Positions 1-7,494 of a stretch of 64,000 nucleotides of DNA are shown piece after piece (within the stretch, counting starts at the first letter, position 1; each line of letters begins with the position of its first letter). The notes below the pieces were generated by a model. It saw nothing but the letters and a program-made list of their open reading frames with translations. It made no database searches and was not told where the DNA came from. Location: assembly GCF_018070465.1 (NCBI RefSeq), contig NZ_JAGPXT010000001.1:248001-312000 (forward strand), given 5' to 3'. Position numbers and translations under genes: made by a program. Source of the stretch: Micromonospora sp. C95 (GTDB taxonomy: Bacteria; Actinomycetota; Actinomycetes; Mycobacteriales; Micromonosporaceae).

Positions 1-1
1 A

Positions 2-718
2 GACGTCAGCGGTTGGCGCTGCGCCTTCTGGACGCCGGACTATCCCGACGTGGCCTGTTCGTACACCGTCGACTGGGCCTACGTCGGGATGCTAGACGAG
101 CACAACGTTCGGAGCCTTGAGGAGATGTCGGTCGACGTGGTCGAGGTGTCGTTCGACGACGACTCGGACGAACCCTTGAGCGTCTTCTCAAACTGTGACC
201 TCCTCCTGTCATTCCACGACACGGTCGACCTTGACTGGGAAGAAGTCGCTGAACGCAGCGCGCTTGATGAACGGCGAGGTCTCGTTATAACGCAGAGCAC
301 TGCCTTGGAGGATCTTCTCGGCGACGTGATCCTGCAGCTGGAAAGACCGAACGATCCTGAGACGCGTCGAAGCGAGCTAGACCAGTGGATGATCGGCAAA
401 CGACTAAATCGTGTGGAGTCGCTTCTGGCTAGCGGCGCATCCCCAGACGCAGACCGCAGCTTCCCACGCGAGGAGCTATGGGCCGCAATCAGGCGCCGCA
501 ACGAATTAGCGCACGGGAACATCACCCGAGTCATCAGCGAGGCTTACCCGCGACCCGACGGAGCAGGCAAGACCCAGCGAGTGGAGTGGCACCTTGTGGA
601 CCGCCGGACCCGCGGATCCCAACTGATCACCATGGCCGGACTACGCGAGGACGTGTATGCCGCGATCGCGGCATACACCAGTCTTCTCCGCTGGGCAGCA
701 GCCAACCCTGGCGACTAG
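2..718 (+). CDS. HEPN-motif protein (5'-partial), RiboL-PSP-HEPN-like
   Basis: The frame is open to the left window edge, so the gene probably begins upstream; a GTG at position 50 would be an internal alternative start. The visible part is 238 residues and acidic in its N-terminal half. The only recognisable signature is RNELAH (bases 497-514), which fits the Rx4-6H motif of HEPN RNase-fold proteins and, with its flanking residues, looks like the RiboL-PSP-HEPN subgroup. HEPN domains are known as RNases in toxin, stress and antiviral systems; that role here is inference from one motif. Several codons are A/T-richer than usual in this window (for example gttataacg near 285), compatible with acquired DNA. 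It lies beside a PIN-domain gene and two tRNA genes. Confidence 0.55.
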   Translation, partial: DVSGWRCAFWTPDYPDVACSYTVDWAYVGMLDEHNVRSLEEMSVDVVEVSFDDDSDEPLSVFSNCDLLLSFHDTVDLDWEEVAERSALDERRGLVITQSTALEDLLGDVILQLERPNDPETRRSELDQWMIGKRLNRVESLLASGASPDADRSFPREELWAAIRRRNELAHGNITRVISEAYPRPDGAGKTQRVEWHLVDRRTRGSQLITMAGLREDVYAAIAAYTSLLRWAAANPGD

Positions 719-1108
719 CTGACTTTCGGCCGCGACAGGGGGCTGGTGTTACGTTTTCCGGTTTGGTGCCGCAGACCTGCATCAAGAGCAGGCTGCCCGC
801 GCGACGGGGAGCGCGTTCTTCGCAGACCTCTCGGACCTATCGCGTCCGCGGACGGCAATCGCCGTGGCTCCGACAGAGATATCACCTAAAGGTGAGCGCC
901 GCAGGACTCCCCCGCCAGCAAAAGCGGTGCATGAGCACCACGCCGAACACACTGATGCCTACGTCGTAGCCGTAGGGCGCGGATCGCGGCTACCTGCGGG
1001 CACCCGCGCCGGTCAAGAGCTCCCTTCAATGCCGATCTTGACGGACTCACCAACATCATCTTCCTACTGCGCGCTGCGAGGAAACCCGAGCGTTCCACTA
1101 CGTGACCG
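719..1108. other. Gene-poor interval between the tail-to-tail HEPN and PIN genes
   Basis: These 390 bases separate the plus-strand HEPN gene from the 3' end of the minus-strand PIN gene. The short open frames here lack a ribosome binding site, a recognisable domain or normal codon-position GC bias. No hairpin, repeat or RNA gene was recognised. Confidence 0.5.
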
Positions 1109-2233
1109 TCACGCCCGGCGACGCTGCGCGTGGCAATGGTCCGGGGGCACCCATTCGTCATGGCCAGGGTCGTCGTTCGGGGCCTGGACCGACAGGACGT
1201 CTAGGGTCGTGGGCAGGTGGTGTTGCCCGTCGAACTTCACCAGAAGCCGCACGTCGACAGGCTTATGCAGGGTGACCCAGACGCGGTCCCTTCCGCCGTG
1301 GTCGGATGACGCGAGCCCAGCCGCATCGGCGTCAAGCGCGTCCAGCTCGAAGGAGAGCCCGATCTCGATCCGGGCGTCGAAGGGCACCAGCGCCGAGCCG
1401 CTGAACCCGCCTGCCAGCTCCGCCCGCCGGTCCAGCTCGAGGACGTAGGTGTCTTCGACGGCGACGCCCTCGCTCCACCGTGGCAACGCCAGCGCCTCGG
1501 GACTCAGGTCGAACCTGGCGAGCGCGTCGTCGAGGCGGTCGGCAACCCAGTCGACCAGCGACGCTGCGTCGAGGCCCGTGACGTACGCCGACAAACGCGG
1601 GTCGACGTCCGGGCCCGTGGTGCCGCGCAGCGATGCGAACAACACCTCGGCCAGCTTGGCGGCAGTCGGGACCACCATGACGCTGCCGCCCTGGGGCAGG
1701 TCGGTGGCTAGGTCGGGGTGCAGCTCGCCGCCGTCCGCGGTGAACGTCTTGTCGCCGGAGACCAGGAACGCCGCGTCGGCGTGCGTCCGGGCGAGCCGCG
1801 CGACGACCGCCGACCAGACGAGCGCGTCCCGGTAGCCGCCTCCGTTGTCGTTGAACGGGCGCCGGCGCTGGGTCGCCCACTTCACGAGGGTCTCGTGGTC
1901 AACGTCCGGCATCGCGTCCACGACGAACCCGAGCGTTGCCAGCCGTTCCTGCAGCCAGGTCTCGTAGCCGGCGGCGAGCCGATCGAGCGACCCGCGGAAC
2001 GCCGACGCCGCGTCGTCGGCGCCCAGCTTCCGCAGCCGTGGCCCGTGCTTGTCTAGGACCTGCCGGACGACCGCCGCCTCGCGTCGCTGGTTGGCGACGA
2101 CCTCGATGAACGCGACGGCCGGGACCACCACCGTGTCGTAACCGGCGGAGACTCGGGCGGCGAGCAACTCCCACACGGATCCGGTGAGGCGGGGGTCGGC
2201 AGTAAGCGCGTTGGCGTCGAGGACGACGAGCAC
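1109..2233 (-). CDS. PIN-domain ribonuclease-like protein
   Basis: The product is 374 residues from a GTG start at 2233, chosen because the first strand of the PIN fold (VLVVLDANAL) begins at once; the longer open frame upstream is low-complexity Arg/Pro. Acidic residues expected of a PIN nuclease are visible: D6 after the first strand, E44 in FIEVV, D136 in YRDALVW and D161 in SGDKTF. PIN domains are metal-dependent RNases, found as VapC-type toxins and in stand-alone proteins. Residues about 215-374 form a second, unrecognised region. It is much longer than a VapC toxin (about 130 residues) and has no small antitoxin gene beside it, so a classical toxin-antitoxin pair is unlikely. The nearest neighbour is the HEPN gene, transcribed towards it. 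Confidence 0.7.
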   Translation of the reverse strand: MLVVLDANALTADPRLTGSVWELLAARVSAGYDTVVVPAVAFIEVVANQRREAAVVRQVLDKHGPRLRKLGADDAASAFRGSLDRLAAGYETWLQERLATLGFVVDAMPDVDHETLVKWATQRRRPFNDNGGGYRDALVWSAVVARLARTHADAAFLVSGDKTFTADGGELHPDLATDLPQGGSVMVVPTAAKLAEVLFASLRGTTGPDVDPRLSAYVTGLDAASLVDWVADRLDDALARFDLSPEALALPRWSEGVAVEDTYVLELDRRAELAGGFSGSALVPFDARIEIGLSFELDALDADAAGLASSDHGGRDRVWVTLHKPVDVRLLVKFDGQHHLPTTLDVLSVQAPNDDPGHDEWVPPDHCHAQRRRA

Positions 2234-3079
2234 CCGACCATTCTGCGACCCGGGCCGACGGCAACGCGAGCGGGTTTCAGCAGGGGGTGGCGGTAGCCGC
2301 CGACCGTGAGCAGCCGGCCTCGAAGCATCGAGCATGCGCGAGCCAAGCTGTGAAGCCAGTCGAGTTCGCGCTCAGATGTGCGCGCTCATCGGCCATGAGC
2401 GCGCACCGCCGGCCGTCCCGGGAGGTGGTCCCTCACCGTAGGTCAGGGCTGTATCAGCGTCCGGCTAGTCGATGTGGGTCCCGCCGCCCGGATCCACCCC
2501 TGCCGACGACGCGCCGACGAGACCGTTAAGGGTCACCGACGATCAGCGGCAACGACGGCCAAGTCCGCCGATGTCGACCTGACCTGGCACGCGGGCCGGT
2601 CGCGTCACGTGCGACCGTCGAACCGACCTCGGGTCGGGAGTACCCCCGGCAGCGATGCCCGGGCGGGACCCGGCCGAATGCGCCGAGGTCGCCCATCACG
2701 CCGACGGGTTGGCACTGCCCCGATCCGCCGCGCCGGTCAAAAGTGCGGGAATCAGATGCATCGACCTCCCGACCGTCAACCCCCGATGCTCGCCCTGCCC
2801 AACGTCCCGACCCCGCTCGCCGCCGTACGCCAGCCCAGACCAACGGCGGCCGACAGCCCGAACACAAACCGGCAGAGAAGATTCACAACACCCACCACAG
2901 TGGACAACAGCCGTACGCTCACCCGCCGACACCCGACCATGATCCAGACCAGGCGCCACGCAAACGCACTGGTCAGCACGGACAGGCACGAACCCCCACC
3001 CGGACAGCACGGTGACAACGGAGCACCGACGGAGCACCAAGCTCCCACATCGTGGAAGATCACGGCACATCCTGGGAAA
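2234..3079. other. Long non-coding interval upstream of the PIN gene
   Basis: About 850 bases hold no supportable gene. Frames exist on both strands but encode Arg/Pro/Thr-rich low-complexity peptides; the longest plus-strand frame runs into the antisense of tRNA-Arg, so it is an artefact. The section 2860-3010 is markedly C- and A-rich. Together with the neighbouring tRNA pair this looks like the boundary of an integrated element rather than normal core sequence. Confidence 0.45.
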
Positions 3080-3125
3080 CAATCAAGGCCGCAACCGGCG
3101 TTTACGCTGGTCGCGGCCTTGATTG
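3080..3125 (-). terminator. Hairpin terminator downstream of tRNA-Arg
   Basis: A 21-base stem with two mismatches (arms 3080-3100 and 3105-3125, outer part CAATCAAGGCCGC) closes a four-base TTTA loop. On the minus strand it begins six bases after the tRNA-Arg 3' end and is followed by a short T-rich run (TTGTTTCC), as expected for a tRNA transcript terminator. Confidence 0.75.
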
Positions 3126-3130
3126 TGAAG

Positions 3131-3203
3131 TGCGCCCGAAGGGACTCGAACCCCTAACCTTCTGATCCGTAGTCAGATGCTCTATCCGTTGAGCTACGGG
3201 CGC
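3131..3203 (-). tRNA. tRNA-Arg (anticodon ACG)
   Basis: The minus strand folds as a 73-nt tRNA. Acceptor arms GCGCCCG and CGGGCGC pair, the anticodon loop is CTACGGA with anticodon ACG (wobble A expected to become inosine, reading CGN codons), and the T-arm holds GGTTCGAGTCC. The discriminator is A at 3131 and CCA is not encoded. tRNA-Ser(GCU) lies 35 bases upstream, so both may be co-transcribed and end at the hairpin 3080-3125. Its 3' end faces the gene-poor HEPN/PIN region, the usual orientation for integrases that use tRNA 3' ends. Confidence 0.95.
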
Positions 3204-3238
3204 TGGTGCTCGGCCAGTCTACACACCCGGCCTTCGCG

Positions 3239-3329
3239 CGGAGACTCCGGGATTCGAACCCGGGAGGGGCTTTAAGACCCCAACCGCATTAGCAGTGCGG
3301 CGCCATAGACCAGACTAGGCGAAGTCTCC
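3239..3329 (-). tRNA. tRNA-Ser (anticodon GCT)
   Basis: The minus strand forms a 91-nt class II tRNA. Acceptor arms GGAGACT and AGTCTCC pair, the anticodon stem CCGCA/TGCGG encloses CTGCTAA with anticodon GCT, and a long variable arm (about bases 3262-3280) identifies it as Ser. The T-loop is the usual TTCGAAT. Discriminator G at 3239; CCA is not encoded. It reads AGC/AGU codons and sits just upstream of tRNA-Arg on the same strand. Confidence 0.95.
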
Positions 3330-3470
3330 CAGGTGGCCCGCAGGCCACCGCGCCCGAGGATACAGGCCCCGCCCGGCCGGGGGCAAAGCGACTACCGGAA
3401 CAGGCTGCGCCCAGGTGTCCGGGACGGCTCCCGCTGTGCATTGGTGTGATCAGGACTACGCTCCATCGAC

Positions 3471-5216
3471 ATGCAGGAGCAGCCGTCCAGCGAGCACAAC
3501 CGCCGTGAGCCTGCTGAGGGAGCCCGTCGACGCTCCCCGAAGGCGACCTTCACGCCACCTCCGGCACCGCCGCCGCCCGAGGACCAGGAGGATCCTGCCG
3601 GGTCCCGTCCTCGGCGGTCGAAGGCGGCTCCGAGCGTGCTTTTCCAGCCCCCACCGGTGCCAGAGCAGACGCTGCCACGCCGGTCCGACCCGGACGTGTC
3701 CGGGCCTCCGGCCGCCCCGGTACAGCCTTTCGCCAGCGGCCCCGGGGTAGCCGACCCGAGCGGGCGTACGGCGTCGCCGGTCACCGGAAAGAGCGGGGAT
3801 GCGACGGCGGTACCCGCGGCGCGGCGCCGCGGTCGGACCGGCCAGCCGGCGGCGGGTGTCGACGCCGCCGGAGCGGACAAGGCTCCGGCTGACGTCAGAC
3901 CCACGCGCAGGAAGGCGGCCCCGGGCCGGGTACCGCCGATTCAGGGCGGTTCTGCCGGTTCCGGCCCCGAAGCCTCCGCTGCCGAGGGTCGGGCCGTCGA
4001 CACCACGAAGGCGGGAACTGGGCGGATCGACGACAGCGAGACGGTTTCCCGGACCACCGACGCCGGCGCCGCCGACACCGGGGAGACGGCTTCGGGGGAG
4101 ACGGCCTCGGGGCAGACGGGCAGCGAAACGACGCGGTCGGCAGCGGGCGAGGCTGGAGGGACTCCGGCAGGGAAAGCGGCGGCGCGAAAAGGGGCACGGC
4201 GCGGCGACCGGACGGCACCTGAGCCGACCAGCGGGGTGACAAGCGTCGCGCAGGGAGCGAGGAAGGCCACGCGGCGAACGGCAACCGGCGCGGCTGCCGC
4301 CCCGGGCGAGGCTGCTCCGGCGTCGGCCACCGAGACGGCACCGGTCAAGGCGGCCCGGAAAGCCACGAAGAAGGCAGCCCGTCGGACGGCCACCGGCGGA
4401 CCGGTCACGGGCGACACGCCTACCAGCGAGACAGCCGTCGGCGCGCCGGTCACCGGCGAAACGCCCACCAGCGGAACGACCACGAGCGCGGCGGCTGGAG
4501 TCCCGCTACTCGACGACGGTGCCGGGCGCGACATCTCGGAGCGTACGCCGGAATCGGAGCTGCGGGTGATCGTCGCGCGAGTGCTCGACCACCCGGGCTT
4601 CGCCCCGGAGTTGCTGGCTCTGGCCGCGGTGGAGGTCCTCGGGCCCAGCGCGGCCGAGTGGGTGCGGCGGCTGCGGGAGTTGTACCCGGGGGCGGATGCG
4701 GACGGGTTGGCCCGGCTGGCCACTCGACGCTTCGTCCGGCAGGCCGGCGTCGGTGGGGCGACCGCCGCGCTCACCGGGTTCTTGGCGCCGGTGGTCGAAC
4801 TGACCGTGGTGCTGTGGTCACAGGCGAACCTGGTGCTGCATCTGGCGGCGGCGTACGGACATGATCCGGCGCATCCGGACCGGGCGGCGGAACTACTCAC
4901 ACTGACTCAGGTGCATCCCGACCTGGCTAGCGCGGAGTCGGCGCTGGCGGCGGCGCGGGCGACGCCCGAGCCGGCGGAGGAGGATCCCTGGCTCCGGGCG
5001 GTCGAGGCGGCCTGGCGACTGGCGGCCCCACTGGCCGCACAGGCGAGTGGTTGGCTGGCGTTGCGCCTGGTGTCCCGGCTGCTGCCGGGTACGGCGGCGT
5101 TGACCGCGGCGGCCGGCAACTCGGCGGTGGCCGAACGGCTGGCCGCCCGAGCCACCACCCACTACCGCGCCACCACCCACTACCATCCGGCCCGCCGGCC
5201 TCGCCTCGGTCACTGA
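3471..5216 (+). CDS. EcsC-like protein with long disordered Lys/Ala/Thr-rich N-terminus
   Basis: The product is 581 residues. Residues 1 to about 340 are low-complexity: Pro-rich first, then Ser/Thr/Gly repeats (SGETASGETASG, VTGETPTSGTT) and short basic repeats such as KAARKATKKAARRTATG that recall histone-H1/HU-tail sequences. Residues about 350-560 are an alpha-helical domain resembling the EcsC family (pattern TRRFVRQAGVGG, then hydrophobic helices and AAYGHDP); EcsC-like proteins have no well-defined biochemical role. The C-terminus duplicates RATTHY. The ATG at 3471 follows the two tRNA genes by 140 bases. DNA or membrane binding by the basic tail is only inference. A degenerate hairpin at about 5224-5256 separates it from the convergent CPBP gene. 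Confidence 0.6.
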   Translation: MQEQPSSEHNRREPAEGARRRSPKATFTPPPAPPPPEDQEDPAGSRPRRSKAAPSVLFQPPPVPEQTLPRRSDPDVSGPPAAPVQPFASGPGVADPSGRTASPVTGKSGDATAVPAARRRGRTGQPAAGVDAAGADKAPADVRPTRRKAAPGRVPPIQGGSAGSGPEASAAEGRAVDTTKAGTGRIDDSETVSRTTDAGAADTGETASGETASGQTGSETTRSAAGEAGGTPAGKAAARKGARRGDRTAPEPTSGVTSVAQGARKATRRTATGAAAAPGEAAPASATETAPVKAARKATKKAARRTATGGPVTGDTPTSETAVGAPVTGETPTSGTTTSAAAGVPLLDDGAGRDISERTPESELRVIVARVLDHPGFAPELLALAAVEVLGPSAAEWVRRLRELYPGADADGLARLATRRFVRQAGVGGATAALTGFLAPVVELTVVLWSQANLVLHLAAAYGHDPAHPDRAAELLTLTQVHPDLASAESALAAARATPEPAEEDPWLRAVEAAWRLAAPLAAQASGWLALRLVSRLLPGTAALTAAAGNSAVAERLAARATTHYRATTHYHPARRPRLGH

Positions 5217-5286
5217 CGGAGCCGGTTGACCAAGAGGTTTGCGTGATGACCCGCCGATGATCAACTTCGGACAGGAGGGCGGCCGG

Positions 5287-6096
5287 TCAGAGCCAGGTGA
5301 ACCACTCGCGGGGCAGCAGGGCGTAGCCGAGGAAGGCGACGATGTCGAGCAGGGCGTGCGCCACGATCAGTGGCATCACCCGACGGGTACGCAGGTAGAA
5401 GAGGCTGAACACGACACCCATCACCGCGTTACCGACGAATGCGCCGAATCCCTGGTAGAGGTGGTAGGACGCACGCAGCAGCGCGCTCGTGGCGATGATC
5501 GCGCCGACCCGCCACTGGAGCTGGCGCAGCCGGGTCATCAGGTAGCCGACCACGATCACCTCCTCCAGGATGCTGTTCTGGAACGCGGCGAGGATCAGCA
5601 CCGGCACCGTCCACCACAGCTCGGGCAGGGCGGCCGGCACCAGGGTGGCGTTGATGCCGAGTTGGGCCGCCGCCCAGAACAGCGCCAGGCCGGGAAGTCC
5701 GATCAGCGCCGCCAGCCCGGCTCCCCGGGCCAGGTCGGACCCGGGCCGTCCGGTGTCCAGGCCGAGGGTCCGCACCGGATCGCCGGGATCCCGCGCCAAC
5801 AGGTGTACGGCCAGCAGCACCGGCAGCAGCGCGAAGACGATGCCGAGCAGCTGGTATGTCAGGTCCAGATAAGGGCGGGCCGACGCGGAGGTGTTCAACG
5901 CGGCGGTCTGCCGCGACAGGCCGCCTTCGGCGGTCAGCTTCGCGATGATCGACACGGCGGCGTACACGGCCGACTGGCCGAGCGAGAGGCCGAGTACCAG
6001 CACCGTCTCGGTGCCGAGCATCCGGCGGGACACCGGGCGGGTGAGCTCAACGGTCACTGGTCCACTCTGCCCGACCGCCGACGCTCCGGGTGGCAC
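5287..6096 (-). CDS. CPBP family intramembrane glutamic endopeptidase
   Basis: A polytopic membrane protein of 269 residues with about seven hydrophobic segments. It carries the CPBP/Abi signature: EE in NSILEEVIVVGYL, the R and H of RASYHLYQG, and the C-terminal HALLD. Family members are membrane proteases related to CAAX prenyl endopeptidases; bacterial members act in protein processing or bacteriocin self-immunity, and the substrate here is unknown. The GTG at 6096 gives the full frame; a GTG at 6057 (starting VTVEL) is a reasonable alternative because the extra 13 residues are low-complexity. It is divergent from the flavohemoglobin gene across a 116-bp gap. Confidence 0.8.
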   Translation of the reverse strand: MPPGASAVGQSGPVTVELTRPVSRRMLGTETVLVLGLSLGQSAVYAAVSIIAKLTAEGGLSRQTAALNTSASARPYLDLTYQLLGIVFALLPVLLAVHLLARDPGDPVRTLGLDTGRPGSDLARGAGLAALIGLPGLALFWAAAQLGINATLVPAALPELWWTVPVLILAAFQNSILEEVIVVGYLMTRLRQLQWRVGAIIATSALLRASYHLYQGFGAFVGNAVMGVVFSLFYLRTRRVMPLIVAHALLDIVAFLGYALLPREWFTWL

Positions 6097-6128
6097 CCGC
6101 CCTCCGGCGAGCAGCCCTCATGATGCGA

Positions 6129-6145
6129 TCGCACATTCTGTGCGA
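6129..6145. promoter_or_regulatory. Palindrome upstream of flavohemoglobin gene (candidate operator)
   Basis: Perfect inverted repeat TCGCACA-TTC-TGTGCGA lies 68 bases before the flavohemoglobin start and 33 bases from the divergent CPBP start. Its size suits a dimeric regulator. Flavohemoglobin genes are often controlled by nitric-oxide sensors such as NsrR; which regulator binds here cannot be said from sequence. Confidence 0.45.
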
Positions 6146-6212
6146 CCTTCATACACGCTCCGTGGAGATTCTGTCTGGGCCCGATCCGCCGTCAGAAGAA
6201 GGAGCGCCCCCG

Positions 6213-7334
6213 ATGGACAACTTCGCGCGGCTGCTGAAGGAGAGCTGGACCCTGGTCGAGGAGGACCGGGTCCGGTTGAGCGGTCACTTCTACGCCCGGC
6301 TCTTCCTCCTCGACCCGGAGCTGCGCAAGCTCTTCCCGGTGCAGATGGCCGGCCAGGGCGACCGACTGCTCGAAGCGATCATCGCGGCGATCCACACGGT
6401 GGACGATCCGGAGGGCTTCGACGAGTTCCTCCGGGCACTCGGCCGGGACCACCGCAAATATCATGTCGACGCGGCCCACTACGACACAATGGGCGTGGCG
6501 CTGCTGGACGCGTTGCGCAGCATCGCCGGCGACGGCTGGAACCTGGAGTACGACCAGGCGTGGCGGGACGCGTACGCGGCGATCACCGAGAAGATGCTCG
6601 CCGGAGCGGCGGCGGACGACGACCCACCGTTCTGGCACGCCGAGGTGCTGACCCACGAGCGGTACGGCCCGGACACCGCCGTCCTCACCTGCCGGGCGCT
6701 ACAGCATCCGCTGTCCTGGCAGGCGGGTCAGTACGTCAGCGTGGAGGTGCCGCGCCATCACCCCCGGGTGTGGCGGACGTACTCGATCGCCAACGCACCG
6801 AACGACGACAACGTGCTGGAGTTCCACGTCCGGACGCCGGCCGACGCCGCCGGCTGGGTCTCCGGCGCGTTGGTCCGCCGGACCCGGCCGGGCGACCTGC
6901 TGCGGGTGGCCGCGCCGATGGGTTCGATGACTGTCGACCGCTCGTCCGAGCGGGACATCCTCTGCGTGGCCGGCGGCGTCGGGCTGGCACCGATCAAGGC
7001 GCTGGTGGAGGAGTTGACCGGGTACAACCGGGCCCGCTGGGTGCACGTCTTCTACGGCGCCCGCACCGAGGCGGACCTGTACGGTCTGGACCGGCTGCGG
7101 GAACTTGTCGCTGCCCATCCGTGGCTCTCGGTGACTCCGGCGTGCAGCGACGATCCGGACTTCGACGGTGAGCAGGGCGAGATCTCCGACGTGGTGGCCC
7201 GGTACGGGCCATGGACGACGCACGACTGCTTCGTCTCGGGTTCGGCGCCGATGGTGCGTGCCACGCTCCGGGTACTCGCCGCCGACGACGTACCGCCGCA
7301 GCGGACCCGGTACGACACGTTCGGCAACCTGTAG
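6213..7334 (+). CDS. Flavohemoglobin-type globin-reductase fusion (nitric oxide dioxygenase)
   Basis: The 373-residue product joins an N-terminal globin (about 1-135) to a ferredoxin-reductase module. In the globin, Y27 (FYARLF) matches the B10 tyrosine, F41 the CD1 phenylalanine and H80 (RDHRKYH) the proximal haem ligand. The FAD site RTYSIANAP lies near residue 190 and the NAD(P)H motif AGGVGLAP near 250. Known flavohemoglobins convert NO and O2 to nitrate with NAD(P)H in the cytoplasm. The ATG at 6213 is supported by AAGAAGGAG eight bases upstream; a longer frame from 6090 adds unrelated residues. The length is slightly below E. coli Hmp (396). A palindrome at 6129-6145 may control it and a strong hairpin at 7353-7394 ends it. 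Confidence 0.9.
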   Translation: MDNFARLLKESWTLVEEDRVRLSGHFYARLFLLDPELRKLFPVQMAGQGDRLLEAIIAAIHTVDDPEGFDEFLRALGRDHRKYHVDAAHYDTMGVALLDALRSIAGDGWNLEYDQAWRDAYAAITEKMLAGAAADDDPPFWHAEVLTHERYGPDTAVLTCRALQHPLSWQAGQYVSVEVPRHHPRVWRTYSIANAPNDDNVLEFHVRTPADAAGWVSGALVRRTRPGDLLRVAAPMGSMTVDRSSERDILCVAGGVGLAPIKALVEELTGYNRARWVHVFYGARTEADLYGLDRLRELVAAHPWLSVTPACSDDPDFDGEQGEISDVVARYGPWTTHDCFVSGSAPMVRATLRVLAADDVPPQRTRYDTFGNL

Positions 7335-7352
7335 AACTTTGCTCCCCCCGAA

Positions 7353-7394
7353 ACCGGGGCGCGTGCCCCTGCCCCCTGGGGCACGCGCCCCGGT
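7353..7394. terminator. Very GC-rich hairpin between convergent genes
   Basis: A perfect 17-bp stem (arms 7353-7369 and 7378-7394, ACCGGGGCGCGTGCCCC and its complement) closes an 8-base loop. It begins 18 bases after the flavohemoglobin stop and precedes the 3' end of the convergent deformylase-fusion gene. There is no T-tract, common for terminators in high-GC actinobacteria. Confidence 0.75.
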
Positions 7395-7494
7395 CCCCCC
7401 GATCGGGCGGACCGGCACCGCCCCGCGCCACCTCGCCCGTCCGGCCGTCGTTCCCACCCGGGCGGGCGGGGTCGCGCCCAGGAGTCGAGCCTGG

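Noticed and set aside
1109..2233. PIN protein as a VapC toxin with an antitoxin partner
   Set aside because: The protein is nearly three times VapC length and no small antitoxin-like gene lies upstream.
2474..3157. 227-residue plus-strand frame
   Set aside because: Its C-terminus is the antisense of tRNA-Arg and it crosses the tRNA terminator; composition is low-complexity.
5224..5256. Full family-A hairpin after the EcsC-like gene
   Set aside because: GTTGACCAAGAGG and GATGATCAAC share the motif but pair over only about eight bases, so it was kept only as a decayed copy in the repeat finding.
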